64,000 bases of DNA from G963678445 sp963678445. GTDB lineage: Bacteria; Hydrogenedentota; Hydrogenedentia; Hydrogenedentales; G963678445. The translations under genes and the position numbers were made by a program. The stretch lies in the NCBI GenBank assembly GCA_963678445.1, contig OY782877.1, positions 4,154,001 to 4,218,000 of the forward strand, given 5' to 3'. Positions 8,525 through 17,872 of this stretch are shown here, piece by piece; within the stretch, counting starts at the first letter, position 1; each line of letters opens with the position of its first letter. The notes beneath the pieces are model-generated. The model saw nothing but the letters and a program-made list of their open reading frames with translations, did no database searches and was not told where the DNA came from.

Positions 8525-9529
8525 ATGAATCAGGGAAAGCGGGAAAGCACACTGCATGATTTAAGTTGGGGGGTAGGAAAAAAACGGTTCATGACAACAA
8601 CGGTTGTTTTACTGTCGTTGATGTTTGCGGTTGCCAACGCCGAAGACAACAAAGACATGCAAAAACGCTACCCATTGAAAACGCGTCAGATTGTGTTGCG
8701 TGACCCTTGTGTGTTGCCGCATGATGGCGTGTATTATATGGTCGGCACGGGAAAACATGGTAAATCACAAGGGTTCTATGTCTTTAAGAGCTTAGATCTG
8801 AAGAAATGGTCCAAACCAATCCCTGCCTTTGAAGCGACCAAAGATTTTTGGGCCGATCGTGATTTCTGGGCGCCTGAATTGCACCACTACAAAGGGAAAT
8901 TTTATCTCTTTGGCACTGCAGCGCTTGCCCCTCCGGTACGCGCTACGCAGATTTTTGTCAGCGATACACCGACAGGACCGTTTAAACCACTTGGAGAGCG
9001 TGCGCAAACACCCAAAGATTGGCAATGTCTCGACGGCACCCTGTTTATTGATGACGAAGGTGCTCCCTGGATGCCCTTCTGCCATGAATGGACACAGGTG
9101 GGTGACGGGGAAATGCAGGCTATCTGTCTGACAGAGGATCTCAGCGAAAGCAAGGGAGAACCCATACTGCTATTCCATGCCTCTGATGCGCCTTGGGCAA
9201 AATCGATACGAGACGAGAAGGCCTTTATCACCGACGGCCCTTGGTTACATCGCTTGAAGAACGGAACGTTAATTATGCTTTGGTCCAGTTTTACCGAAAA
9301 GGGGAGATACGCGGTTGGGGTGGCCAAAAGTGAAAGCGGGAAGATACAGGGGCCGTGGCGACAGGAGGAAACACCTCTGTTTAAAGCCCATGGCGGGCAT
9401 CCTATGCTTTTCCGTACGTTTGAGGGTAAGCTCATGATGTCGTTGCATCAACCGAATAGTGGCGCTCCGGAACATCCCCGGTTCCTCGAGGTCGTTGAAA
9501 CCGAAACAGGCTTGAAACTTGTAGATTGA
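8525..9529 (+). CDS. Secreted GH43-like glycoside hydrolase
   Basis: The chosen ATG 8525 gives 334 residues and has AGAGGAG ten nt upstream. A signal sequence (VVLLSLMFAVANA) follows a rather long charged start; ATG 8591 is an alternative. The catalytic domain shows the five-bladed-propeller signatures of GH43: VLRDPCVLPHDGVYYMVGTG with the general-base Asp, DFWAPELHHYKGKFYLFGT, DGTLFIDDEGAPWM and ITDGPWLHRLKNGTLIMLWSS, then GGHPMLFRTFEGKLMMSLH. Family members cleave arabinans, xylans or galactans; specificity cannot be assigned. It has no extra carbohydrate-binding module. The lipoprotein gene upstream is probably in the same transcript, and a strong hairpin lies just after the stop. Confidence 0.82.
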   Translation: MNQGKRESTLHDLSWGVGKKRFMTTTVVLLSLMFAVANAEDNKDMQKRYPLKTRQIVLRDPCVLPHDGVYYMVGTGKHGKSQGFYVFKSLDLKKWSKPIPAFEATKDFWADRDFWAPELHHYKGKFYLFGTAALAPPVRATQIFVSDTPTGPFKPLGERAQTPKDWQCLDGTLFIDDEGAPWMPFCHEWTQVGDGEMQAICLTEDLSESKGEPILLFHASDAPWAKSIRDEKAFITDGPWLHRLKNGTLIMLWSSFTEKGRYAVGVAKSESGKIQGPWRQEETPLFKAHGGHPMLFRTFEGKLMMSLHQPNSGAPEHPRFLEVVETETGLKLVD

Positions 9530-9539
9530 TTGAGTACTG

Positions 9540-9571
9540 GGGGAACCTTTTTGTGAACAAAAAGGTTCCCC
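9540..9571. terminator. Strong hairpin after the GH43 gene
   Basis: GGGGAACCTTTTTGT (9540-9554) pairs perfectly with 9557-9571 around a GA loop. It lies 10 bp after the GH43 stop codon, so it probably ends that transcript, although no T-run follows. A related, imperfect copy with the same CTGGGGAA/TTCCCCAG ends lies after purD at 19863-19896. Confidence 0.6.
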
Positions 9572-9900
9572 AGATCCCCTCCCAAAAAAATTTAAGAGAA
9601 AAAAGGGGCCATGTTCAAAAACGGTAAGGTTCCTGGATGTTAGGGCCTGTCTCAAAACATGGCTTTTTCAAGGCGCGCTTTTGTCCTTACTGTGTTTTGC
9701 CAGTCAGCTACCAAGTTCAAGTGTGCGGCTAGTTGACGCAGGATGCAGGCGATTTTGGGTAGGGCTTTAATTTATGGGTTAGCAGGCGCGAATGTTTGCA
9801 GGCCGGTGGCAAACTACTAGAACATTTTTGTGTTAATACACGCTGAAAAATCGAACCCCAAAGCATTTTCTGAGAGGTTAGTAAATGTGGCGTTTTCGAA
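9572..9900. other. Gene-free 330-bp stretch
   Basis: This lies between the GH43 terminator hairpin and the 3' end of the Gabija helicase gene. No frame looks coding; the longest short frames show no family resemblance. A segment starting TTAGGGCCTGTCTCAAAA (about 9638-9655) is reminiscent of an insertion-sequence end, but no matching opposite end or transposase remnant was found. It may be decayed mobile DNA at the border of the defence locus. Confidence 0.35.
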
Positions 9901-11745
9901 TCAGCTCTTTCCTGTTCCATCATTCCGTAGTGAATTCTCTACTTCGTCAACGAACTGAGATCGACCATCATTATGTGGCCATGAGCCCCTGCGAGTAAAC
10001 GTTGTGTAATGGCCTGAATACAACAAATATACTTCATATCGGGCTCGTGTTAAGCCTACATAAAACTTGCGGCGTTCTTCTGTAAGAGTATGTCCTGTCA
10101 AATTTCTGTAGTTTGGTATCCTTCCTTGTTCCAACCCAACCATGATTACCACGTCATACTCAAGTCCCTTGGCGGAGTGAAGCGTCGTTAAGGTCAAGTG
10201 TTCAGGTGAACCACCTTGTCCACCAAAAAAAGCAACAGTCACATTCTCCATCTTGCCTTCCGGCGATGTCACCCTTAGCAGGTTTTCCACTTTATCTTTG
10301 TCATCTCGCAGGCGAGGCTCACTATCAATCGCATCACGAAGGCCCGCGCAGAGAAACTTATTCAACCAGTCACACAACTTTACGTCTGGCGTGCGGTGAT
10401 GATATAAAAACCGCACGAGCTGTATTCGCGCGTGTCGTTGTGCTTCAGGGGAATCAAGGCGCTCATTGAACACAAGCCAGCGGCTTATCAGTTCGGATAA
10501 ACTCGTTTTGCCCGTTTGCCATGCTCCGGCACACCAAGCCGCACAATCCTCCAGCCAATACGTTACCTGCGATGGCTGATATGGATTATTACCATCTATT
10601 CGTATAAACTCCCATCCCTTTTGGGCAACAGCTTCCGCCACTAAATTTCCATCGTTCTTATCAAGATAGAGAATTGCAACATCTCCGAGTCTTCGTCCGT
10701 CGCGGCGTTCTAACGCTTCGGGGATAATCGTGTTGCATACATGTTGCATTTGAGCTGCGAGCCCCTCTGGACATTCTTGGACGAATACAAATCCCGGCTC
10801 ATCATGGCCAGATCGAAAATTGCGTTCTTCGGCAAGTGCGGCGGTGGATGCCTGGATAATCTGTGAACCGCATCGGTAATTCAGGTTAAGCTGAACTGCC
10901 TCAACTTCCCCATGCTGAGAAAGTTCCCTGAGCAGACCTGGCTCTGCACCGGTGAAACCGTAAATCGATTGATCAGGATCACCAACCGCCAACAGACGCA
11001 TTCCACCTTGAAAACATAGGCATTGCACTAGTTGATCCAGAGGATGTCCTAAATCTTGATACTCATCAACAACAAGGATTGGGAAGCGAGCTGCAAGAGC
11101 TTTTCTCACCCATGAATGAGTTTTGACCAGATGTAAACCAATCAACACCATGCCATCAAAGTCGATCAGGCCGCGTTCATCCAGAATGCTCTCATATGCC
11201 TCGATTACTTCGGCGGCTTGCTCATCTTTGGTGTGCCATTCTTGGGAATCTCGGTCAAGCACAGTTCTGCGGTATCTCTCAAAGCGAATATCCCACCGCT
11301 CATCAATACCGATGGTTCGCCCCAATGCTTCCTGTTTGACGGCCTCGGTTTCTGACACCGAAGCGACTGCGATGGGATAGGTCTTTGGCAGTTCGGCAAG
11401 CTCTGCATATGGTATGACGATGTGTTTGAGGCAGAATCCGTGAAGTGTCGTTATTGACGCCCGCCTACCATCTGTAACGCCAAGTTGCTTAAGGCGTCGC
11501 TTTAGCTCTCTGGCACACTGGTTATTGTAGGTAATGCAAGCAATACCTCTGGGTGGCTGAACATCCTCGGCGAGCATTCGCGCCATTTTGACCGTAAGCG
11601 TTTTTGTCTTTCCACTACCTGGCCCAGCCAGTAAAACGCAATTGCCTGTGGACTCATACGCCTGCCATTGTCCCGGGTTGTTCCGCAACTGCTCGGCTTG
11701 AAGCATATAGGGATGCCTATTCTCAGCCGCATCTGTCGGCGACAT
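9901..11745 (-). CDS. gajB: UvrD-like helicase, Gabija component GajB-like
   Basis: From ATG 11745 the protein has 614 residues. It shows superfamily-1 motifs in order: Walker A AGPGSGKT at residues 40-47, ITYNNQCARELKRR (Ia), VVDEYQDLGHPLDQL (II), AVGDPDQSIYGFTGA (III), LNYRCG (IV), TLHSAKGLEYDVVIMVGLEQGRIP (V) and KFYVGLTRARYEVYLLYSG (VI). In Gabija systems GajB acts with the GajA nuclease complex to stop phage. The start is set by a GGGGGT ribosome site five nt upstream that lies inside the end of the nuclease gene. The two genes overlap by 23 nt, which indicates coupled translation. A generic UvrD repair helicase is the alternative, but pairing with an OLD nuclease favours Gabija. Confidence 0.85.
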   Translation of the reverse strand: MSPTDAAENRHPYMLQAEQLRNNPGQWQAYESTGNCVLLAGPGSGKTKTLTVKMARMLAEDVQPPRGIACITYNNQCARELKRRLKQLGVTDGRRASITTLHGFCLKHIVIPYAELAELPKTYPIAVASVSETEAVKQEALGRTIGIDERWDIRFERYRRTVLDRDSQEWHTKDEQAAEVIEAYESILDERGLIDFDGMVLIGLHLVKTHSWVRKALAARFPILVVDEYQDLGHPLDQLVQCLCFQGGMRLLAVGDPDQSIYGFTGAEPGLLRELSQHGEVEAVQLNLNYRCGSQIIQASTAALAEERNFRSGHDEPGFVFVQECPEGLAAQMQHVCNTIIPEALERRDGRRLGDVAILYLDKNDGNLVAEAVAQKGWEFIRIDGNNPYQPSQVTYWLEDCAAWCAGAWQTGKTSLSELISRWLVFNERLDSPEAQRHARIQLVRFLYHHRTPDVKLCDWLNKFLCAGLRDAIDSEPRLRDDKDKVENLLRVTSPEGKMENVTVAFFGGQGGSPEHLTLTTLHSAKGLEYDVVIMVGLEQGRIPNYRNLTGHTLTEERRKFYVGLTRARYEVYLLYSGHYTTFTRRGSWPHNDGRSQFVDEVENSLRNDGTGKS

Positions 11746-13537
11746 ATTGCACCCCCTTGAGAATGTACTCAGGACAGGCTTTCTCACCTGAGTCCTCAAT
11801 AACAGTCGCCAGGCGTTGGGCAAAGCGCCCCTTTCCAACTTTTTCAAGTGCAGAGAGTAAGTGGATTGCATCTGTGTCTGATATGTCGTCCGTAAGCCGA
11901 TTGAACCATGTGATCATCTTCTTGTTGGTAGAACAATCTCCGATAGCTTCTGCATAACGTCTTGCCATTCCAGATCGAATCAAATCAACTTCCAATGTGT
12001 ATGTGTTCAAAAAGACCCCATATTCAGAGGCGTTTGACAGTAACTCATCATATTCACTTGATGCCCATATTGCCTCATCAACTACTGCCGCAACCATCGA
12101 ATTGACAGCTCGGTTGTGCCCTAAAGGGCTTCGTTCCTCGCCATCCTTTGGCTCACGAGGATCAAGGTCAGTCAAAGCAGCCACAGGAAGATTCAACCCT
12201 TGAGGCCCAAGTAATGTCAGATATGGGTAGAAATTTGTCCCTGAAATCGAGCAAACGGCAATTCCCAGTTCGTCGAGATCATATCCATTGTTCCTAGCGA
12301 GCACAGGCACTAGGAAGCGTTCTGCATCCCCCTCAACAAGAACGATTCCCTTGGCAAAAAGCACCTCTCCACGGTTTACGTCCAAATACCGCTCAAGATC
12401 TGCGATGTCACTGGGGTCAAGCTCGATTTCTGCAGTAGAAACTGCTTCGGTCGCGTTTCCTCCAGAGTCTTGGCGAAGCAACACGATGTCTTTCAGCGGC
12501 GTTACGCTTGCGATATGCGGGGAATGGGTTGTCATCAACACGGTGGAGGACGGTTCATTTCGCTCAGAGCCACTTGCACCACGAGGCCGGAGATAATTTC
12601 TGAAAACCAATCGCTGAAGATTAGGATGCAGATGGGCCTCCGGCTCCTCAATTGCCCAAAAAGTATGGTCGCGGTCTCCGTCTGCGACCATTTGCTCATA
12701 TTCGAGAGATTTCAATGCGAAATAGAGCAGGTTGGCGGAGCCAAGACTGGCATCATGAATGCCTCGCTTTCCGCCATCAATGTAAATTCGCAAAGCACGG
12801 ATGAGCTTGTCCGCATCTGTTGGAGAAAAACGAAGAGCGGTTTCAAGTGCCTGCCCTTCGCCCATCATATCCTTGATTTTGCCCTCGATGGCTTCCGCGA
12901 CAGACTTCACTTCCTTTACTTCGGTGAGTTTTTCCGTCGATTGATTGACTTCATCGGCGAGTTGTTCCAGCGTTTCTGGTTCCACTTCGCCAGCGACCTG
13001 ATCCAGAAGCGGTCGTAGCGGCGAACGAGTCCAACGCAATAGATCACCTTCGCAATCACGCATTGCGGGAAAAAGGTCCATGGGCAGTCTCTGTCGCACC
13101 TGATGACCGACAAGGTTATCTTTGCGGTCACCGCCATAAATGACAAATTCGTAATCGGCGCCTTTCGTTGGATCGCCTTCCAAGCCCGGTTTCGGCCGCC
13201 ACTCGTAGGTCAGGCGTGACACCATCGGGTCGGGCTCAATGAGATGCTCAGCCAGGACAGCCAGTTGGTTCTCATTATCTTCAAAGTCTGCGATGTCTAC
13301 AGAAATCCGGATTACGTCATTGGATGTAAGTGGCCGGTTCAAACCATCCCAGAAGTCTTCCTCCCTTAGATTTCGCGCGGAATCTGGCAGGGACGGGTCG
13401 AGTATCAGCCTCATGGCATACAGAAAATTGGACTTGCCGATCTTATTCTCGCCGACAATTACAGCATTTTTGTCCAAGGCAATGTCCACCTTGGAGAAAT
13501 TCCGAAAGTTTTCAATCTGTATTCGTGATAGCCGCAT
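11723..13537 (-). CDS. gajA: OLD-family ATPase/TOPRIM nuclease, Gabija component GajA-like
   Basis: From ATG 13537 (GAGGGGTT nearby upstream) the protein has 604 residues. The N-terminal ABC-type ATPase has Walker A GENKIGKS at residues 29-36, a signature-like SLGSANLLYFALKSLE and Walker B FWAIEEPEAHLHPNLQR followed by the H-loop MTTHSPHIAS. The C-terminal TOPRIM domain has the metal-binding glutamate in GIVLVEGDAERF and the LTDLDPREP acidic pair. This architecture next to a UvrD-like helicase defines class 2 OLD proteins, that is GajA of the Gabija anti-phage system, a site-specific DNA nickase held in check by nucleotides. It lies 132 bp downstream of asnB on the same strand; that AT-rich gap probably has its own promoter. 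Confidence 0.87.
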   Translation of the reverse strand: MRLSRIQIENFRNFSKVDIALDKNAVIVGENKIGKSNFLYAMRLILDPSLPDSARNLREEDFWDGLNRPLTSNDVIRISVDIADFEDNENQLAVLAEHLIEPDPMVSRLTYEWRPKPGLEGDPTKGADYEFVIYGGDRKDNLVGHQVRQRLPMDLFPAMRDCEGDLLRWTRSPLRPLLDQVAGEVEPETLEQLADEVNQSTEKLTEVKEVKSVAEAIEGKIKDMMGEGQALETALRFSPTDADKLIRALRIYIDGGKRGIHDASLGSANLLYFALKSLEYEQMVADGDRDHTFWAIEEPEAHLHPNLQRLVFRNYLRPRGASGSERNEPSSTVLMTTHSPHIASVTPLKDIVLLRQDSGGNATEAVSTAEIELDPSDIADLERYLDVNRGEVLFAKGIVLVEGDAERFLVPVLARNNGYDLDELGIAVCSISGTNFYPYLTLLGPQGLNLPVAALTDLDPREPKDGEERSPLGHNRAVNSMVAAVVDEAIWASSEYDELLSNASEYGVFLNTYTLEVDLIRSGMARRYAEAIGDCSTNKKMITWFNRLTDDISDTDAIHLLSALEKVGKGRFAQRLATVIEDSGEKACPEYILKGVQYVADRCG

Positions 13538-13626
13538 GGCAACCCCTCGTAACAGGCGCAAAATCTGCAATATATCGATATCGTTAGTCATGCGCTATTC
13601 TGTAAAAAAATATCCGTTTTTCTTTG

Positions 13627-13656
13627 TTTCTTTCTTTTTTCGTAAAAAGAAAGAAA
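13627..13656. terminator. AT-rich hairpin after asnB
   Basis: TTTCTTTCTTTTT (13627-13639) pairs perfectly with 13644-13656 around a TCGT loop. It lies 14 bp beyond the asnB stop and upstream of the Gabija genes. With only two G-C pairs it is weak, so some read-through into the defence genes is possible. Confidence 0.45.
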
Positions 13657-13669
13657 TATTCATAGTATC

Positions 13670-15538
13670 TTAAATGGTGTTATTCATCCAGAGTTCGAAG
13701 CACAGAATGGCCCAGAGGTGGTGGCCGTAGTGTTCTTTGCCCTGACGGTGGAGGGTAAAGAGGCGGCGTATGTAGTCGGGGTTGAGCCAGTGTCGGTTAT
13801 GGGCGGTCGGCGCCAAGACGATTTCCTCAAAGAAATCGGCCAGCTCGTTTTGAAACCAGCTTTGGATAGGGATGGAGAATCCCTGTTTGCGTTGCTGAAG
13901 AATTTCGGGGGGAAGCAGGTCTCGAACGGCAGCCTTCATCAACCGTTTGGATATACCCCGGTAGTATTTCCAGGAAAAAGGTAGGGTGGCTGCGAATTCA
14001 ACAATCCGGTGATCGAGTAAGGGAACCCGTGCTTCCAGTCCATGCGCCATGCTCATACGGTCCACCTTGGTCAATACGTCGTCGGGCAGGTAGAGTCGGG
14101 TGTCCAGATGGAGCATCTGGTTGTTCTCTGATGTGTTTTGGATAGCGTCCAGATGATTTTTTAGATAATTTGTATTGTTTTGCAAAAGTTTTTGTTTGAA
14201 ATTATCCTGATATAATCCGGCGCGGTCTGCTGCGTTAAAACACGTCTGGCGCCGCAGAAAGCTTTCCAGGGGGGATAAAAAGGTGTCGGCATTGAAACGG
14301 CGCAATTTTTCGACGAATGGGGAAGCAGGTAAGAGATGTAACGCATTTCCAACGGCATGACGCAACAGGGCAGGACAGCGACGGTATTGTGCGACGCGAT
14401 GATTCATATGCGCCCAAGTGTATCCCGCGAAAAGCTCGTCACCGCCATCCCCGGAAAGCGCGACCGTAACCTGTTCGCGTGCTACTTGAGAGACGAGCCA
14501 CATGGGGAATGCAGAAGAATCGGCAAAGGGTTCTCCGAAGTGTGCGACAAGTTGCGGGAGCAACGTGATCATATCCGGTTCCAGCATGGCTTCTGTATGA
14601 TCGGTGTTAAAACGTTTCGCCACTTCCCTTGCATAAGAAAGTTCATCGGTTTTTATATTTTTAAATCCGATTGAAAATGTTTTTATCGGTTTTTTGCTTT
14701 GTGCGCTAAGGTGTGCCACCACCGTACTGGAATCCAGTCCACCGCTCAGAAATGCCCCGAGCGGCACATCGCTTATCCGACGTAAAGCGATGGAATCTTT
14801 CAATAAATCCGCAAAAGCTGCTGTACATTCCTCAAAGGACCCCATTGGACTGTTGGTGTAGGCAACTTGCCAATAGGTTTCGGTGGTGTATGCACCCTGT
14901 TGGAAGACCAGTTTTTCGGCGGGACGTAATTTGTGTACACCTTCGTATATTGTATCGGGTGCGGGAATGTACAGGTAGCTAAAGTAGGCGTCCAATGCCG
15001 CAGGATTGAGCGTATCGGTATTGGTGAATCCACCTGCGCTAAGCGCGCCAAGTTCAGAAGCGAAGGCAAACACGCCGTTGCGCCATGTGTAGTGCAGGGG
15101 TTTGATGCCCAGGCGGTCACGAGCCAAGAGTAGTCGCTCTTCTGTAGCGTCCCAATAGGCCAAGGCAAACATACCATTGAATCGCTGCAAGGCGTCATCA
15201 CCCCAAATGCGCAATGCATGCAAAACCACTTCGGTGTCGCAATGACTGGTAAAGACGCATCCTTGTTTTTCCAACGTGGTGCGTAGTTCCTGGAAATTAT
15301 AGATTTCCCCGTTGAAAACCAGGGCGTGGTTACCATCCTGGCTCAGGAAAGGTTGGCGTCCTGCGGGGCTAGGATCGAGGATGCTGAGACGACGATGTGC
15401 CAATCCTGCAGGTCCCTTGCACCATATGGCGGCATCATCGGGACCGCGATGCTGTTGTGCGTTGTTCATCGCCTCCAGCAGGGAGGTAGTTGCCGTACGC
15501 TGTGCATCGGCATGTATGTATCCGCTAATACCGCACAT
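13670..15538 (-). CDS. asnB: Asparagine synthase (glutamine-hydrolysing)
   Basis: A 622-residue protein starting MCGISGY, so Cys2 is the glutamine-amidotransferase nucleophile once Met is removed. The N-terminal Ntn domain includes RLSILDPSPAGRQPF and NGEIYNF. The C-terminal synthetase domain has the PP-loop SGGLDSS near residue 266, FSIGFKNIKTDELSYAREVAKRF, the GDGGDELFAGYTWAH motif and VDRMSMAHGLEARVPLLDH. It makes Asn from Asp, Gln and ATP in the cytoplasm. Relatives of this size also act in exopolysaccharide or lasso-type clusters, but neither context is present. The next gene upstream on the same strand, a Gfo/Idh/MocA oxidoreductase, is 47 bp away and may be in the same operon. Confidence 0.92.
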   Translation of the reverse strand: MCGISGYIHADAQRTATTSLLEAMNNAQQHRGPDDAAIWCKGPAGLAHRRLSILDPSPAGRQPFLSQDGNHALVFNGEIYNFQELRTTLEKQGCVFTSHCDTEVVLHALRIWGDDALQRFNGMFALAYWDATEERLLLARDRLGIKPLHYTWRNGVFAFASELGALSAGGFTNTDTLNPAALDAYFSYLYIPAPDTIYEGVHKLRPAEKLVFQQGAYTTETYWQVAYTNSPMGSFEECTAAFADLLKDSIALRRISDVPLGAFLSGGLDSSTVVAHLSAQSKKPIKTFSIGFKNIKTDELSYAREVAKRFNTDHTEAMLEPDMITLLPQLVAHFGEPFADSSAFPMWLVSQVAREQVTVALSGDGGDELFAGYTWAHMNHRVAQYRRCPALLRHAVGNALHLLPASPFVEKLRRFNADTFLSPLESFLRRQTCFNAADRAGLYQDNFKQKLLQNNTNYLKNHLDAIQNTSENNQMLHLDTRLYLPDDVLTKVDRMSMAHGLEARVPLLDHRIVEFAATLPFSWKYYRGISKRLMKAAVRDLLPPEILQQRKQGFSIPIQSWFQNELADFFEEIVLAPTAHNRHWLNPDYIRRLFTLHRQGKEHYGHHLWAILCFELWMNNTI

Positions 15539-15585
15539 AAGCAGCCTCGATTATGTGTTTCTGTTATTGCTCTCTTTGAGTTGGT

Positions 15586-16722
15586 TTATGTGTTAATACG
15601 TTGTCCTGTGGCTGCGGAACGATAGGCAGCGTCCAGTACGCGTTGGAGTTGCAGCCCCTCCTGAAGGGTGGGTTCCGGGGTTTTGTCCAGGGCGATGGCC
15701 TCGAGAAAAGAGTACATGCAGTGCAGATGAGCGCGTAGCCAGCCGATATTGACGCGGGGCGCGGGAAACCCGCTGGCGGGTTTGGGGTATTGTTGAAAAC
15801 ACTCTACCTTGCGGAAGCCACGCATGCCGCCCATGGGGGTAGCGGGATCGCGGACATCGTACACTTCCAACGTGTTGGGTTCCATCAGATTAAACCGCAA
15901 TGCGCCATGTTCGCCATGGATTTCAAAGCGTACCTCGTCGCATACGCCCGTGGCGAATTTGGTGGCTTCCAGGGTGCCGAGTACGCCGCTCTGGTGGCGC
16001 AATAGCATGAGGGTCAGGTCGTCTGTGTCTACGGGACAAGGCGTTCCGGTGACGGGGTCGTTGCGTTCGGTGATGAAAGTTTCGGAGGTAGCGTAGACGG
16101 AAGCCACGTCACCCAGCAGGAATTGCATCATATCGACGATGTGCGAACCGAGATCGTATAGGGAACCACCGCCGCTGAGTGTTTTTTGTCCACGCCAGGA
16201 AATAGGGCGGTTGGGATCGATATTGCTGGAATGCAGATAGGCCCCACGGTAGTGGAAGAGACGTCCCAGGAACCCTTCCTGCAGCAATTGTCGGGCGCGC
16301 ATGGTGGCGGGCAGGAAGCGGTTATGTAAAACGACCTGGCTTTTTCCCTGGTAGTTGCAACGGCGCAAGGCATCTTCTACCTCCAGAGTTTCTTCCGGTG
16401 AGGCGACGACGGGTTTATCGCAGTAGATGTGCTTGCCCGCTTCGATAGCAGCAATAAGCTGTTCTTTATGGCATGCGTTGGGCGTACTGACGCAAATAAC
16501 ATCGATTTCGGGGTCGTCGATGAGTTCCTGGTAATCCGAAACCACCTTGCGATAGTATCCCATCTTTTCCGCGACAGCGCGACCTTCTGCACTGCGGCGG
16601 CATACGGAAATGTGTTTCACACGAAATGGTGGTGCGTCGTAAAAGAGGGGGATGTTGAGCATCCCATAGGTATGTGCGCGGCCCATAAAGCCGAATCCGA
16701 TGATTCCTACCCCTAATTCCAT
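15586..16722 (-). CDS. Gfo/Idh/MocA family oxidoreductase
   Basis: A 378-residue protein with an N-terminal Rossmann fold (GVGIIGFGFMGRAHTYGML) that binds NAD(P), the acceptor motif VICVSTPNACHKEQLIAAIEAGKHIYCDKPV with the usual active-site lysine (DKP instead of EKP), and the C-terminal substrate domain with GGGSLYDLGSHIVDMMQFLLG containing the conserved D-x3-H. These enzymes oxidise or reduce sugars, inositols and related polyols; the substrate cannot be named. The ribosome site is weak (GGAT). It sits 26 bp downstream of thiE and 47 bp upstream of asnB on the same strand. Confidence 0.9.
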   Translation of the reverse strand: MELGVGIIGFGFMGRAHTYGMLNIPLFYDAPPFRVKHISVCRRSAEGRAVAEKMGYYRKVVSDYQELIDDPEIDVICVSTPNACHKEQLIAAIEAGKHIYCDKPVVASPEETLEVEDALRRCNYQGKSQVVLHNRFLPATMRARQLLQEGFLGRLFHYRGAYLHSSNIDPNRPISWRGQKTLSGGGSLYDLGSHIVDMMQFLLGDVASVYATSETFITERNDPVTGTPCPVDTDDLTLMLLRHQSGVLGTLEATKFATGVCDEVRFEIHGEHGALRFNLMEPNTLEVYDVRDPATPMGGMRGFRKVECFQQYPKPASGFPAPRVNIGWLRAHLHCMYSFLEAIALDKTPEPTLQEGLQLQRVLDAAYRSAATGQRINT

Positions 16723-16748
16723 AAGAATGTATCCATGTGTGTCTGTTT

Positions 16749-17399
16749 TTAATGGTCTGTATTTATGGCGCTGTGTAGTTCAGTGACGGCCTGGGCCACA
16801 TCGGGTGCTGCAGTGAGTGCGGTGACTACCGCGATGTGTTTTGCGCCGCGACAGACGATTTGGTCAACGTTGTGGGCTTTGATACCGCCCATACAGGTGT
16901 AGGGGATATCGAGATGGGGGGCGATAGCGTCGATCATGGCGGGACCTACGACGCCAGTAGGTACGGCTTTGGTCTGCGTAGGGAAGATGGGGCCGATATT
17001 GACGTAGCTGGCTCCTGCTTCCTGAGCCGACAATGCCTCCTCCAGGTTATGGCTGGAAGCGCCAAGGATAAGGTCAGGTGCGATACGTCTTGCCGCCGCC
17101 ATAGGCAGGTCCTGTTGTCCCAGATGGACGCCGTCGGCGTCGACGGCCAACGCAATATCGATACGGTCGTTGATCAACAGCAGCGCACCGGCTTTTTGCG
17201 TATGTTCCCGAAAGGTTGCGGCGCGTTTGTACAAGGTTTCACCGTCCAGATCCTTTTCGCGAAATTGTACGATACGTACACCAGCGTCCAGGCAGGCATC
17301 GAGTACTTCCAATGCGCTTCTACCAGCGCAAAAGGATTCGGTAATCACCGCGTAGATATCTGTCTGTTCAAAGCGTTGCATGCGTTCCTGGTGTGTCAT
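16749..17399 (-). CDS. thiE: Thiamine phosphate synthase
   Basis: This 216-residue TIM-barrel enzyme joins HMP-pyrophosphate and thiazole phosphate to give thiamine phosphate. Family signatures are VRIVQFREKDLDG, LLINDRIDIALAVDADGVHLGQQDLP, LILGASSHNLEEA, GASYVNIGPIFPTQTK and CMGGIKAHNV. Length and order are normal for ThiE. The start codon overlaps the thiS stop by one base (TGATG), so the two are translationally coupled and act in the same pathway. No TPP riboswitch was found in the leader. Confidence 0.93.
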   Translation of the reverse strand: MTHQERMQRFEQTDIYAVITESFCAGRSALEVLDACLDAGVRIVQFREKDLDGETLYKRAATFREHTQKAGALLLINDRIDIALAVDADGVHLGQQDLPMAAARRIAPDLILGASSHNLEEALSAQEAGASYVNIGPIFPTQTKAVPTGVVGPAMIDAIAPHLDIPYTCMGGIKAHNVDQIVCRGAKHIAVVTALTAAPDVAQAVTELHSAINTDH

Positions 17400-17599
17400 C
17401 AGCCACCTCCCACCAGACGCACCAGTTCCAGCTGATCGCCCTCTTGTAGCCGGACATCAGCATAGGTTTCTCGTGGTATCACCTCGCCATTGCGTTCTAC
17501 GACCACCGTTTTAGGGTTCATGGCCAGGGTAGTCAGCAATTCCAGCAACGTCGTGTTTTCGGCGACATCCCGGTCTTCGCCATTAATGATTAAAAGCAT
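17399..17599 (-). CDS. thiS: Sulfur carrier protein ThiS
   Basis: From ATG 17599 this is a 66-residue ubiquitin-like protein, MLLIINGEDRDV..., ending in the diagnostic Gly-Gly (LVRLVGGG, an extra Gly). The C-terminus is thiocarboxylated and gives its sulfur to the thiazole ring of thiamine. The frame is open to 17716, but the upstream residues are not ThiS-like; AGG lies five nt before the chosen ATG. It is followed by thiE with a one-base overlap. thiG, thiF and thiH are not in the window. Confidence 0.9.
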   Translation of the reverse strand: MLLIINGEDRDVAENTTLLELLTTLAMNPKTVVVERNGEVIPRETYADVRLQEGDQLELVRLVGGG

Positions 17600-17665
17600 G
17601 AGTGCCTGATTCCTTGTATCTTCTGTTATCAAACATGTCGCGTTTTTGTACTGCGACGTAGCCTG

Positions 17666-17671
17666 ATTATA
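17666..17671 (-). promoter_or_regulatory. Possible -10 element of the thiS-thiE promoter
   Basis: On the minus strand the sequence reads TATAAT, a perfect -10 hexamer, 67 nt before the thiS start. No good -35 is visible at 16-18 nt, so this is tentative. The rest of 17600-17872 is the divergent regulatory region between thiS and the IMP cyclohydrolase gene. Confidence 0.3.
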
Positions 17672-17872
17672 CACCGCCTGCCTGTCAGATGCATGCGTAC
17701 GTAGAAAATTCGACATTCTTTTGCAGATGCCGTATTATCAAGCTCTGCCGATGCGAATCGTGTGGTAATGCGTTTGCATTGCGCCGGTGTTTTGTTGTGG
17801 GTTTGGAGCAATCTATCCGGGTTGGTTCGGCCTGATAATGGGTAACAATTTGTGTAGATAAAGGACAAGGCG

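Noticed and set aside
9638..9660. Insertion-sequence end (TTAGGGCCTGTCTCAAAA)
   Set aside because: No matching terminal inverted repeat, target duplication or transposase remnant was found nearby.
17600..17716. TPP riboswitch ahead of thiS-thiE
   Set aside because: No CTGAGA or conserved TPP-aptamer blocks are present on the minus strand.
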